Source: Jatrophihabitans sp.
GTDB lineage: Bacteria; Actinomycetota; Actinomycetes; Mycobacteriales; Jatrophihabitantaceae
NCBI GenBank assembly: GCA_036389035.1
Contig: DASVQQ010000026.1
Span: forward strand, 19,665 to 83,664
Reading direction: 5' to 3'
Length of the DNA: 64,000 nucleotides
A program made the position numbers and the translations under genes. The notes below the pieces were generated by a model. The model was given only the letters and a program-made list of their open reading frames with translations, searched no databases and was not told the DNA's origin. This document shows positions 44,940-55,100 of the stretch, one piece after another; within the stretch, counting starts at the first letter, position 1; every line of letters starts with the position of its first letter.

Positions 44940-45740
44940 ATGGTGAACCTGGGCGTCATCTTTCCACCCGACCTCGCGCCGGAGCAGTTGCGACCGGTGG
45001 CACTGGCCGCCGAGCAGTCCGGGCTCGCCGAGCTGTGGCTGTGGGAGGACTGCTTCGCCGAGAGCGGCATCGCCACCGCGGCGGCCGTGCTGGCCTGGAC
45101 CGAGCGGCTGCGGGTCGGCATCGGCCTGCTGCCGGTCCCGCTGCGCAACGTGGCACTGACCGCGATGGAGCTGGCGACGCTGGCCAGGCTGTTCCCCGAC
45201 CGGCTGGTTCCCGGCGTCGGGCACGGCGTGCTGGACTGGATGGATCAGGTCGGGGCGCGGGTGCCCTCGCCGATGACCCTGCTGACCGAGTACGCCACGG
45301 CGCTTCGGAAGCTGCTGCACGGGCAGACGGTCTCGACGTCCGGACGGTACGTGACGCTCGACGCGGTCGGCCTCGCCTGGCCGCCGCAGGCGGTGCCGCC
45401 AGTGTTGGTGGGCGCAATCGGGCCGCGAACCCTGACACTGGCCGGCGCGGTCGGCGACGGGGTGATCCTGACCGGTGAGACCACCGCCGAACAGCTGCCC
45501 GAGGCGGTGGGTCAGGTGCGAGCCGGCCGGTCAGCCGCGGGCCGGGATGGCTCGCCCGAAGTGATCGTCTTCGTGCCGGTCACCGACCGGCCGGCGGCCC
45601 GCGACCTCGCCGGCCAGGTCAGCCGGTTCGTCGAGGCAGGCGCCACCACGGTCGCGCTGCACTCGGTCGGCGAGAACGCGCCGCCCCTGGTCGAGTTCGC
45701 GCGCTTCGCCGGACACGAGGTCCAGCCACTGCTCACCTGA
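44940..45740 (+). CDS. luciferase-like flavin-dependent oxidoreductase
   Basis: The product is 266 residues. The N-terminus NLGVIFPPDLAPEQLRPVAL and RLRVGIGLLPVPLRNVALTA, and LFPDRLVPGVGHGVLDWMDQ, are the LLM barrel pattern; VLVGAIGPRTLTLAGAVGDG binds phosphate of the flavin or F420. Many actinobacterial members use F420 rather than FMN; which is used here cannot be decided. It starts 30 bases after the acyl-CoA dehydrogenase gene in the same direction and may be co-transcribed. The product ends seven bases before the convergent methyltransferase gene. Confidence 0.9.
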   Translation: MVNLGVIFPPDLAPEQLRPVALAAEQSGLAELWLWEDCFAESGIATAAAVLAWTERLRVGIGLLPVPLRNVALTAMELATLARLFPDRLVPGVGHGVLDWMDQVGARVPSPMTLLTEYATALRKLLHGQTVSTSGRYVTLDAVGLAWPPQAVPPVLVGAIGPRTLTLAGAVGDGVILTGETTAEQLPEAVGQVRAGRSAAGRDGSPEVIVFVPVTDRPAARDLAGQVSRFVEAGATTVALHSVGENAPPLVEFARFAGHEVQPLLT

Positions 45741-45747
45741 GCAGGCC

Positions 45748-46575
45748 TCAGTCCTTGACCGCTTGCAGGGTGTAGGTCAGCGGCAGCCGCTCGGGCCCCT
45801 CGATCAGCCGCCACTCCTCATCCTCGCCGCGGACCATCGCGCCGGGCAGCGCCTCCCACGGCACCGATTGATGCTCGACGAACTGGGTGAGCCGCAGCCC
45901 GGCGTCCAGCACCGCGGTGATGATCTCGCCGATTCCGTGGTTCCAGCTGGCGCTGCTGTTGTTGGCGAAGGCGACTTCGGTCTCGACGTAGGTGCCCTCC
46001 TCCTCGAACACCACCGGCTTCTCGGTCTCGAAGTACGGGTAGTGCGCCGCCAGCAGGTGATCCTCGCGAAGATCGTCGATCGCCCACAGCGCCGGATGCC
46101 CCTCCCGGATGAACAGCCGGCCGCCGGGCGCGAGCAGGTCGGCGACCAGCCGGCCCCAGCGGGCGATGTCGGGCAGCCAGCACAGCGCGCCCACCCCGGT
46201 GTAGAGCAGGTCGAACTGCTGGGCGCCGAACCGATCGAGGGCCTCGTAGGCGTCGGCCTGCACGTAGTTGATGTCGGCGCCGACCGAGTCGGCCAGCTGG
46301 CGGGCTTCGTCCAGCGCCGGGCCGGAGAAGTCCAGCCCGCTCATCCGCGCGCCCAACCGGTGCAGCGACAGGGTGTCGGTGCCGATGTGGCACTGCAGGT
46401 GCAGGCCGCGCAGTCCGCTGATGTCGCCCAGGCGTGGCTGGTCGAAGCGCACCACCTTGGACAGGAAGTTCGGATCGTCGCGAAAGCGCTGCAGCGCGTA
46501 GCCGGGTGAGGCTGCGTGCGCCGGCGCCCGTTCGTTCCAGTTGGCCAGGTTCAGTGCGCGGTAGTCGTTGTCCAC
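45748..46575 (-). CDS. SAM-dependent methyltransferase
   Basis: The product is 275 residues. The SAM loop is GLRGLHLQCHIGTDTLSLHR (a Cys-containing glycine loop), and MSGLDFSGPALDEARQLADS is the acidic strand that holds the ribose. The end VKPWEALPGAMVR-like sequence (HQSVPWEALPGAMVRGEDEE) is typical of a family found widely in actinobacteria and annotated as class I methyltransferase. Substrate unknown. It converges with the LLM oxidoreductase gene and is divergent from the PIG-L deacetylase gene. Confidence 0.88.
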   Translation of the reverse strand: MDNDYRALNLANWNERAPAHAASPGYALQRFRDDPNFLSKVVRFDQPRLGDISGLRGLHLQCHIGTDTLSLHRLGARMSGLDFSGPALDEARQLADSVGADINYVQADAYEALDRFGAQQFDLLYTGVGALCWLPDIARWGRLVADLLAPGGRLFIREGHPALWAIDDLREDHLLAAHYPYFETEKPVVFEEEGTYVETEVAFANNSSASWNHGIGEIITAVLDAGLRLTQFVEHQSVPWEALPGAMVRGEDEEWRLIEGPERLPLTYTLQAVKD

Positions 46576-46702
46576 GCCGCTGATTGTCGCAATGCGGTCG
46601 AGCCGATTTCAGCCGGGCTGCCCGCGACGTGGCCGAGGTCCGCAGCTGGGTTCAGCACGTGCACCCGCTACTGCGGTACTGACGCGACGTTAGGGTGGCG
46701 GC

Positions 46703-47524
46703 ATGACTGATCGGCGCTTGACGCTCATGGCTGTGCACGCCCATCCGGACGACGAGGCGACCGGCACCGGTGGCGTGCTGGCCAAGGCCGCGGCAGAAGG
46801 CATCCGGACCGTGCTGGTCACCTGCACCGACGGCCGGTGCGGGGACGGCCCGGGCGGGGTCAAGCCCGGCGATCCCGGCCACGACCCCGAGGCGGTGGCC
46901 GAGATGCGCCGCGGTGAGCTGGAGAAGAGCTGCGCGGTGCTGGGCGTGAGCCACCTGGAGCTGCTGGAGTACGCCGACTCCGGAATGATCGACTGGCCCC
47001 AGAACAGCGCGCCCGGCTCGTTCTGGAGCACCCCGGTGAGCGAGGCGGCAGCACGGCTGGCGGAGCTGATGCGGCGCTACCAGCCCGATGTGGTGGTCAG
47101 CTACGACGAGAACGGCTTCTACGGCCATCCCGACCACATCCAGGCGCACCGGATCACCATGGCCGCGGTGGCCGAGACCGGGCTGCCGGCCAAGGTCTAC
47201 TGGACCACTGCTCCCCAATCGGGGATGCAGGAGCTCCGCCGGATCATGCTCGAGCTCGGCGCGGACTGGGACGAGCCGGACGGCGAGACGCCGGAGATCG
47301 GCCTGCCCGACGAGCAGATCACCACCTGGGTCGACACCAACGAGTTCAGCGACCAGAAGTACGACGCGCTGGCCGCGCACGCCAGCCAGGACGAGAGCAT
47401 CTTCTTTTTGCGGATGGGCCGGGAGAATTTCGCCAGCCTGATGGGTGTCGAGACCTTCGTCCGGGTGCACGACACCACCGGCGCGCCGCTGCCCGAGGAC
47501 GACCTGTTCGCCGGCCTCCGCTAA
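46703..47524 (+). CDS. PIG-L deacetylase family protein, probably mycothiol S-conjugate amidase-like
   Basis: The product is 273 residues. Zinc-binding motif AVHAHPDDEA (H14, D17) and the C-terminal His motif FYGHPDHIQAHRITM are the PIG-L signature. The length and the segments VTCTDGRCGDGPGGVKPGD and SYDENGFYGHPDH resemble mycothiol conjugate amidase (Mca) and MshB. Mca cleaves mycothiol-toxin conjugates so the toxin can be exported; MshB makes mycothiol. The assignment to one of the two is not firm. The gene is monocistronic in appearance. Confidence 0.85.
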   Translation: MTDRRLTLMAVHAHPDDEATGTGGVLAKAAAEGIRTVLVTCTDGRCGDGPGGVKPGDPGHDPEAVAEMRRGELEKSCAVLGVSHLELLEYADSGMIDWPQNSAPGSFWSTPVSEAAARLAELMRRYQPDVVVSYDENGFYGHPDHIQAHRITMAAVAETGLPAKVYWTTAPQSGMQELRRIMLELGADWDEPDGETPEIGLPDEQITTWVDTNEFSDQKYDALAAHASQDESIFFLRMGRENFASLMGVETFVRVHDTTGAPLPEDDLFAGLR

Positions 47525-47586
47525 CCGGTCGGTCGCCTCAGCCAGCCCGCCGCTCCGCTAGCCGGTCGCCCGGCTAACCCGGTCAG

Positions 47587-48969
47587 CTAGCCGGTCGCCT
47601 CGACAGCGCGCCGGACGGCCGCCAGGGACAGCTCGACGTCCTGCTCGTCGGTGGACCAGTTGCTGACCGAGACCCGGATGATCTGCCGGCCGGCCCAGCG
47701 CGAGCCCGACATCCAGGTGACTCCCTCGGCGAGCAGGTGGTTCATGACCGCACGGGTGCGCTCCTCGTCCCCGACGGAGAAGCAGACCTGGGTGAACACC
47801 ACGTCGTTGAGCACCTCGACGCCGTCCAGCTCGGCGATGCCGGCCGCGATCGCCTGGGCGTGGGAGACCAGCCCGTCCACCAGGCCGGCCAGACCTGACC
47901 TGCCGAGCGACTGCAGCGCCGCCCACACCGGCACGCCCCGGGCCCGCCGGGACATCTCCGGGGCCCGGTCCAGCGGGTCGCCGGCGGCGTCGGGCACCAG
48001 GTAGTCGGCGGCGATGCCGAAGGCGCGGCGCATCGGCGCCGGCCTGGTCACGATCGCGACGCCGCAGTCGAAGGGCACGTTGAGCGTCTTGTGCGCGTCG
48101 GTGCCCCACGAGTCGGCGTCCTGGTAACCGGTGACCAGGTGCCGGTGGGTCGGGCTGGCGGCGGCCCACAGCCCGAACGCGCCGTCGATGTGCACCCAGG
48201 CGCCGTGCTGGTGAGCGACGGCGATGGCCTCGGCGAACGGGTCGAAGGCTCCGGAGTGCAGGTTGCCGGCCTGCAGGCACAGGATCGCCGGCCCGCTGGG
48301 CTGGCGATCGAGGTGCTCGGCCAGCAGATCGGCGCGGATCCGGCCCTGGTCATCGGCCGGCACCACCGTCGGCGCGCCCAGTCCCAGGTAGCGCAGCGCC
48401 ACATCGACCGTCACGTGCCGCTCGGCGCCGACCAGCACCGTGATCAGCGGTGCCCCGTTCAGCCCCCGCTCGTTGACATCCCAGCCCACTCCGGCCAGCA
48501 CTTGCTCGCGCGCGGCCGCCAGGCAGCTGAAATTGGCCATCGTCGCGCCGGTCACGAAGCCCACGGCACTTGCCGGTGGCAGGCCGAGCAGCTCCAGCAG
48601 CCAGCGAGCGGCCGCCTCCTCGGCGGCCACCACGCCCGGGGTCGGGCCTCGCATGCCGGCGTTCTGGTCCCAGGCGCTGACCAGCCAGTCGGCGGCCAGC
48701 GCGGCCGGCAGCGTCCCGCCGATCACCCAGCCGAAGAACCGGCCGGAGGGCATCGCCATCAGGCCGTCCTCGACGCCCTCGGCCAGCAGGTCGACGGCCG
48801 CGGCCGGATCGCTCGGGCCGCCCGGGATGGTCTCGCCGAAGGCCTTGACCAGTTCGTCGGCGCCCCGCCGCGGCGGGATCGGCCGGTCCGGCATCGAGGC
48901 GAGCCAGCGTCGCGCGTGAGTCACCGCGGCCTGCAGGGCGGCGGTGTAGGCCTCTTCTCGTGCGGTCAT
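47587..48969 (-). CDS. PLP-dependent decarboxylase-family protein (aromatic-amino-acid decarboxylase-like)
   Basis: The product is about 460 residues from the ATG at 48969; an ATG at 48981 and a longer frame to 49068 also exist, with GGGGG directly before 48981. The PLP lysine is in WGTDAHKTLNVPFDCG, and the cofactor-phosphate loop is VGFVTGATMANFSCLAAARE. The N-terminal RPIPPRRGADELVKAF and WLLELLGLPPASAV fit group II decarboxylases of the tyrosine/tryptophan/glutamate kind. The substrate cannot be read. It is adjacent to lepA on the same strand, 110 bases away. Confidence 0.88.
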   Translation of the reverse strand: MTAREEAYTAALQAAVTHARRWLASMPDRPIPPRRGADELVKAFGETIPGGPSDPAAAVDLLAEGVEDGLMAMPSGRFFGWVIGGTLPAALAADWLVSAWDQNAGMRGPTPGVVAAEEAAARWLLELLGLPPASAVGFVTGATMANFSCLAAAREQVLAGVGWDVNERGLNGAPLITVLVGAERHVTVDVALRYLGLGAPTVVPADDQGRIRADLLAEHLDRQPSGPAILCLQAGNLHSGAFDPFAEAIAVAHQHGAWVHIDGAFGLWAAASPTHRHLVTGYQDADSWGTDAHKTLNVPFDCGVAIVTRPAPMRRAFGIAADYLVPDAAGDPLDRAPEMSRRARGVPVWAALQSLGRSGLAGLVDGLVSHAQAIAAGIAELDGVEVLNDVVFTQVCFSVGDEERTRAVMNHLLAEGVTWMSGSRWAGRQIIRVSVSNWSTDEQDVELSLAAVRRAVEATG

Positions 48970-49079
48970 GACGGGACGCATCCCCCTTTGGCGCTCGGCT
49001 CGATCCGTCTCGTCCAGGGACGCTACGCCACCCCGCTGACAAGCCGCAGGCGGATCTCGGACGAGCAATCCAGCGCGCG

Positions 49080-50933
49080 TCAGCGCTTGCCGGAGTCCGG
49101 TGACTCGGTGGTGGACAGCGCGGCGATGAAGGCCTCCTGGGGCACCTCGACCCGCCCGACCATCTTCATCCGCTTCTTGCCTTCCTTCTGCTTCTCCAGC
49201 AGTTTGCGCTTGCGGGTGATGTCACCGCCGTAGCACTTGGCCAGCACGTCCTTGCGGATCGCCCGGATGCTCTCCCGCGCGATCACCCGGGCGCCGATCG
49301 CGGCCTGGATCGGCACCTCGAACTGCTGGCGCGGGATCAGCTCGCGCAGCTTGGTCGTCATCATCACGCCGTAGGCGTAGGCCTTGTCCTTGTGCACGAT
49401 CGCCGAGAACGCGTCCACCGGCTCGCCCTGCAGCAGGATGTCGACCTTGACCAGGTCGGCGGTCTGCTCGCCGGCCGCCTCGTAGTCCAGGCTGGCGTAG
49501 CCGCGGGTGCGTGACTTCAGCGCGTCGAAGAAGTCGAAGATGATCTCGCCCAGCGGCAGCGTGTAGCGCAGCTCGACCCGGGTCTCGGACAGGTAGTCCA
49601 GGCCCAGCAGGGTGCCGCGCCGGCCCTGGCACAGCTCCATGATCGCGCCGATGTACTCGCTCGGAGCGATGATCATCGACTTGACGATCGGCTCGTAGAC
49701 GTCGGAGATCTTCTGCCCGGACGGCCAGTCCGAGGGGTTGGTGACCACGAACTCGCGGCCGTCCTCCAGGATCACCCGGTTGACCACGTTGGGCGCGGTC
49801 GAGATCAGCTCCAGGCCGAACTCCCGCTCCAGGCGGTCCCGGGTGATCTCCAGGTGCAGCAGGCCGAGAAAGCCGCACCGGAAGCCGAAGCCGAGCGCGC
49901 CGGAGGACTCGGGCTCGTAGACCAGCGCGGCGTCGTTGAGCCGCAGCCGGTCCAGGGCGTCGCGCAGCAGCGGAAAGTCCGAGCCGTCGATCGGGAACAG
50001 CCCGGAGTACACCATCGGGTTCGGGTCGCGGTAGCCGCCGAGCGCCTCTTTCGCGGGCTTGACCGCGTCGGTCACGGTGTCACCGACCTTGGACTGCCGG
50101 ACGTCCTTCACCCCGGTGATCAGGTAGCCGACCTCGCCTACGCCCAGGCCCTTGGACACCACCGGCTCGGGTGAGATGACGCCGACCTCGAGCAGCTCGT
50201 GGGTGGCGCCGGTGGACATCATCTTGATCTTCTGGCGCGGGCTTATGTGGCCGTCGATCACCCGGACGTAGGTGATCACGCCCCGGTAGATGTCATAGAC
50301 CGAGTCGAAGATCATCGCCCGGGGATGGGCGTCGGCGTCGCCCACCGGGGCCGGCACCTGGCGGCAGATCACGTCGAGCAACTCCTCGACGCCCTGGCCG
50401 GTCTTGGCCGAGACCCGCAGCACGTCGTCGGGGTCACACCCGATGATGTGGGCGATCTCGGCGGCGTAGAGGTCGGGCTGGGCGGCCGGCAGGTCGATCT
50501 TGTTCAGCACCGGGATGATCTGCAGGTCGTTCTCCAGCGCCAGGTACAGGTTGGCCAGCGTCTGGGCCTCGATGCCCTGGGCGGCGTCGACCAGCAGCAC
50601 CGCGCCCTCGCAGGCGGCCAGGCTGCGGCTCACCTCGTAGGTGAAGTCGACGTGGCCGGGGGTGTCGATCATGTGCAGGGTGTAGTCGACGCCGTCCAGG
50701 CGGGACTGCCAGGGCATCCGGACGTTCTGGGCCTTGATGGTGATGCCGCGCTCGCGCTCGATGTCCATCCGGTCCAGGTACTGGGCCTTGGCCTGCCGCG
50801 GGTCCAGCACACCGGTCAGCCGCAGCATCTGATCGGCCAGCGTCGACTTGCCGTGGTCGATATGGGCGATGATCGAGAAGTTGCGGATGCGCGCGGGCGG
50901 GGTGTCGCCAGGCGGACTCGGGATTGCGGGCAC
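49080..50933 (-). CDS. lepA: elongation factor 4 (LepA)
   Basis: The product is 617 residues. GTPase motifs: G1 [15 protein letters not shown], switch region [22 protein letters not shown] and NKIDLP. The EF-G-like domains III-V follow, and the LepA-specific C-terminal domain includes [20 protein letters not shown] and [21 protein letters not shown], the family signature. LepA acts on stalled or mis-set ribosomes. The N-terminus [18 protein letters not shown] is short before the first motif. A decayed copy of part of this gene lies at 51869-51942. Confidence 0.97.
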   Translation of the reverse strand: MPAIPSPPGDTPPARIRNFSIIAHIDHGKSTLADQMLRLTGVLDPRQAKAQYLDRMDIERERGITIKAQNVRMPWQSRLDGVDYTLHMIDTPGHVDFTYEVSRSLAACEGAVLLVDAAQGIEAQTLANLYLALENDLQIIPVLNKIDLPAAQPDLYAAEIAHIIGCDPDDVLRVSAKTGQGVEELLDVICRQVPAPVGDADAHPRAMIFDSVYDIYRGVITYVRVIDGHISPRQKIKMMSTGATHELLEVGVISPEPVVSKGLGVGEVGYLITGVKDVRQSKVGDTVTDAVKPAKEALGGYRDPNPMVYSGLFPIDGSDFPLLRDALDRLRLNDAALVYEPESSGALGFGFRCGFLGLLHLEITRDRLEREFGLELISTAPNVVNRVILEDGREFVVTNPSDWPSGQKISDVYEPIVKSMIIAPSEYIGAIMELCQGRRGTLLGLDYLSETRVELRYTLPLGEIIFDFFDALKSRTRGYASLDYEAAGEQTADLVKVDILLQGEPVDAFSAIVHKDKAYAYGVMMTTKLRELIPRQQFEVPIQAAIGARVIARESIRAIRKDVLAKCYGGDITRKRKLLEKQKEGKKRMKMVGRVEVPQEAFIAALSTTESPDSGKR

Positions 50934-51132
50934 GGGCTGCTTTCTTCGCGGTTCTACTTCGGTGGGCGACTGCGTAGGGCGGTGTGCCGCGTGCTCCGCG
51001 TGCTGCCCGGATCAACGCTGACGGGTCCATTCTCCCATGACCTCATCGCCGACCGGCACCCTCGGCGTTACCCGCTGGGCTCCAGGGGTCACGCTGGGCT
51101 CCAGGCGGTAGCGTCCAGCCTGCCCCACAATG

Positions 51133-51160
51133 TTGACAAACGTGAACGCGGCTTACTGAT
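51133..51160 (+). promoter_or_regulatory. candidate promoter of the lipoprotein gene
   Basis: TTGACA at 51133-51138 is a perfect -35 box. Sixteen to eighteen bases later lie TACTGA and TGATGA, both weak -10 matches. The ATG follows shortly after. Confidence 0.35.
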
Positions 51161-51175
51161 GAGGCGGCTGAGGCA

Positions 51176-51853
51176 ATGAGAAGTCCACGCTTATGGGCGC
51201 TGGCTGGCTCGACCCTCATCATTGGCGCGCTCGCCGCAGGGTGCACTCGCGCGCCCTCGGACGGAGTTCGCACCGATGCCTCTTCAAGCGTCGCCTATCC
51301 GAGCAGCACGGTGCAGGACTGGGTCAGCTACGGCGATGTGACTGCTTACATGCGTGTCGACGGCGAGACGGCCGAGCCCGAGTCGGAGGCCGTGCAGACA
51401 ACCGGCGAGGGCCTGGTCAATCGCATCATCGACGTGACAGTCCTTCAGACGCTGTGGCAGCGAAAGCCGAACATGGTTCTTCCTGAAACGCTGAAAACAG
51501 GCGCCTGGGGCTGGATCGTTTCCGATGGCAAGCGGCAGCCGATGGCTGACCGCGACGGTTCACGACTAGAGGTTGGCCATAAATACGTCGCCACGTTCAC
51601 CTCAAGCGGCGTGGCGCCTGGTTGGACCATCCTCGGCACGGCCGCGATCATCCCCTTCGACGGAGAACTCGCTGGCGCAGGTGAGCGTCGCGGTGGAGAC
51701 AGCAGTCCGGGCGCGGGATTCGACGAGGTGAACGGCGCCACCCTCGATCAGTTCGCAGCCAAGCTCGCATCAGCTGAACCTCACCCTATCGCGGTGAAAT
51801 ACGGCGACCTGGCAGCACGCGAGAGATACGCCAAAGTCGTCGCGGAAGGCTGA
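51176..51853 (+). CDS. lipoprotein, unknown
   Basis: The product is 225 residues. A lipoprotein signal (SPRLWALAGSTLIIGALAAG then C23, lipobox LAAGC) places it on the outer side of the membrane. The rest is a soluble domain with SYGDVTAYMRVDGETAEPES near the start and NRIIDVTVLQTLWQRKP after. Base composition is lower in GC than lepA. It lies between lepA and its decayed fragment, the start of the RHS-toxin block. No family is recognised; a helper or cell-surface attachment factor for the RHS toxin is pure inference from position. Confidence 0.85.
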   Translation: MRSPRLWALAGSTLIIGALAAGCTRAPSDGVRTDASSSVAYPSSTVQDWVSYGDVTAYMRVDGETAEPESEAVQTTGEGLVNRIIDVTVLQTLWQRKPNMVLPETLKTGAWGWIVSDGKRQPMADRDGSRLEVGHKYVATFTSSGVAPGWTILGTAAIIPFDGELAGAGERRGGDSSPGAGFDEVNGATLDQFAAKLASAEPHPIAVKYGDLAARERYAKVVAEG

Positions 51854-52181
51854 CGCTCCTGACTCTGGTCACGTCGCCGACCCTGGGCTGCCGGGACGTC
51901 CCTTCACCGGCGATCAGGTAACCCGACTTCGCCTACGCCAAGCGGTGTTACGCGCTTATGGTGCCGCTTGCGCCCATGCGTAGACCTCCTACCGATTACG
52001 TGATTCATCCCTTGTGATGTGACTTGGCTCACTGCTATGGTCCTGAAACTCACATCGGTCACATGGGTGTTAGCGGCAGATAAGCCCGCCAACACCTCCT
52101 GTCTCATGCCCTCGAACTCGCCTTCGGCGCCTTCAGTCGGCCAGGGCTGGACTGCCCGGTTCAGCTGCCTGAGGGGGCGTC
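51854..52181. other. intergenic region with lepA scar and RHS leader
   Basis: This 328-base stretch holds the lepA remnant (51869-51942). The remainder has no tRNA, no complete gene and no convincing promoter. GAGGGGG at about 52170 is the ribosome-binding site of the RHS gene. Confidence 0.5.
51869..51942 (-). pseudogene. decayed fragment of lepA
   Basis: About 74 bases match lepA positions 50071-50154 in the same orientation: GTCACG, then TGCCGG-ACGTCC, CTTCACC, GATCAGGTA and TCGCCTACGCC in the same order with scattered substitutions and short indels. Translated on the minus strand it still reads PLGVGEVG, as in [13 protein letters not shown] of LepA, then shifts frame. It is a scar of a second lepA copy or part of one. 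Confidence 0.75.
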
Positions 52182-55100
52182 ATGGGCGTATCGCGCCGCG
52201 TGCCTATTTCTCGTCGGACGCGATGGATCAGCGGATCCACCGCCCTGGTCATGGCCGTCTCACTGTTCACGGTGGTGGCGCCGATCGGGCTTCCCGGAGC
52301 CCCGACGGCAGCCCTGGCAACCGATCCGGCCTGCACCGACACCTCGCTGCCGCCGCCGAGCACCACCACGGCCGATCCGGGTCAGACCACGATGATCCAG
52401 CAGGACGGCAGCACGGTGGAGGTGCCGCCGACCGCGGTCGACGCGCCGACAGCGATCACAGCCGACTCGCTGTGCGCCTCGCAGCTGCCGCCGCTGGACT
52501 CAGGCATGACGAATGTGACCGAGGGCCTTCGGGACGGCTACCGGTTCACCCCGCACATGACCTTCGACGCCGACCTGCACATCACCGTGCCCTATGACGA
52601 CGCGCTGATCCCGGCCGGGCTGTCCGAGCAGGACGTGCAGCTCTACTACTACGACACCGCCCAACTGCAGTGGGTGGCGTTGCAGCGCGACACCCTGGAC
52701 CAGGCCGCGGACCAGGTGGAGGCGCTGTCTGACCACTTCACCGACATGATCGCCGCGACGGTGACGGTGCCCGATCACCCCGAGAACGTGAACCTGAACC
52801 CGACCAGCATCAAAGACCTCAAGGCCGGTGACCCGTCGGCCGGGGTCGGCATCATCGACCCGCCCACGGGCAACAACGAGGGCGACGCGCGGATCTCCTA
52901 CCCCATCGGCCTGCCCGAGGGCCGGCAGGGCATGGCGCCGCAGCTGGGGCTGGGCTACTCCTCCGCCGCGGGCAATGGCTGGCTCGGGGTGGGTTGGGAC
53001 CTGTCGGTGCCGGCCGTCTCGATCGACACCCGGTGGGGCGTGCCCCGCTATGACGCGGCGAACGAGACCGAGACTTATCTGGTCGGCCAGGGCCAGTTGA
53101 CTCCGGTGGCGAACCGGGGCCCGGCGGTGCCGCGCACCGCGGAGAAGGTGTTCCAGTCCCGGGTCGAGGGTGCGTTCGACACGATCGTCCGGCACGGCAG
53201 CACGCCCGCGAACTACTGGTGGGAGGTCACCGACAAGAGCGGCGCCCGGTCCTTCTTCGGCGGTGACCCGGTGTCCGGTCCGATGGCCGCTGCCCGGCTG
53301 GCCGACGACGCCGGAAACATCTACCGGTGGGCGCTGCGCGAGACCCGTGACCTGCACGGCAACGCGGTGCGCTACGACTACCAGACCGTGTCCGACGTCG
53401 GCGTGGCCGGCGGCACCGTGCAGGGCCGGCAGCTGTACCTGCGCACCATCGACTACACCCGCAAGGGCAGCACGGCGGGCCCGTACACCGTGAAGTTCGT
53501 GCGCGACAGCGAACTCGCGAACTACACCCGCCGCTCCGACGTGGTCATCGACGCACGCGGCGGGTTCAAGATGGTCACCGCCGAACTGCTGGCCCGCGTA
53601 GAGGTCGCGTTCAACGACGCCCCGGTGCGCTCCTATGACCTGGCCTACCAGAACGGCGCGTTCGGCAAGAAGCTGCTGGCCTCGGTCACCCAACGAGGCG
53701 CCAACGGCACCTCACTGGGCACGCACACGTTCAGCTACTACGACGACATCCGCAACGCGACCGGCGGCTACGACGCGTACGCCGCCCCGGTGGACTGGAC
53801 CGTCGGCGCCGATGGCGTCACCGGCGGACTGCTCGGGCGCGGCCAGGCCAGCGCCATCTCCGGATCGCTGAGCACCAGCGTCGGCGGGCACATGTACGCC
53901 GGGTTCAACGCCACCAAGCCCAGCAAGTTCGGCAGCGCCGGCGCGAAGGTGGGGTTCACCCGCAGCAGCACCGACGGCAAGCTCGCCCTGGTCGACCTCA
54001 ACGGCGACGACCTGCCGGACAAGGTGTTCAAGACCAGCGGCGGCATTTCCATCCGGTTCAACACCTCCGGCCCGGACGGCACCACCGACTTCGGCGCGCC
54101 CGTCGCCACCCCCACCTTGCCAGGCATCGCCAAGGAATCCGCCGACACCACCTCCTTCGGCGCCGAGGTCTACCTGACCGTCAACGCCTTCGCCAACCAC
54201 GCCGAGACCTTCACCAAGAGCACCACCTACTTCAGCGACGTCAACGGCGACGGGCTCACCGACCTCGTCCACGACGGGACCGTGTTGTTCAACCACCTCG
54301 ACACCAACGGGGTGCCCACCTTCACCGCCAACAGCAACGACACCCCGGTTCCAATCGGCTCCGGAATCCTCGACACCAACAACCTGGTCCAGGACTACAC
54401 CGCCAATCGCGATCAGCAGGACACCAACAACCCACCCGTCGACGTGCTCCGCCGGTGGACGGCGCCTCTCGCCGGCACCGTGCAGATCACCGGCGCCGTC
54501 ACACTCGTACAGGACACCAGCCCCGATCGCGCCGCCTACACCGGCGCCGACGGCGTCAGGGTCGCGGTCCAGAAGAACGGCACCGAGCTGTGGTCCACCG
54601 TCATCGGCGCGAGTGACTACGCCGCAAAGACACCGGCCGGGGTCAGCGCTTTCGCGGTCGCCAAGGGCGATCGGCTGTACTTCCGGGTCGGGTCTCGCTC
54701 CGATGGCGCCTATGACCAGGTCTCCTGGGACCCCGTCATCCAGTATGTATCGTCGGGCGTCGCCAAGCCGGCGGCCCTCGACGCCAACGGGATGGACCTT
54801 TACCGCTACCAGGCTTCCCCGGACTTCACCCTGGCCGGCCGGCGCGGCACCTCCGTCCAGGCACCGCTGAACGGCACCGTCCGGCTCACCGGCAACCTGC
54901 ACAAGCTCGGCGCCACCAGCGACGACATAGCCGTGGAGGTGACGAAGAACGGCCAGGTGATCACCAGCCAGTCCATGGCCGGTACAGCAACCGGTGACAT
55001 CCCCGTCCAGACGGATACCACCGTCGCCAAGGGCGACACCATCGCCTTGCGCGTGAAAGTGGACTCACCGATCAACGTGAGCAAGCTGTCCTGGGCGCCG

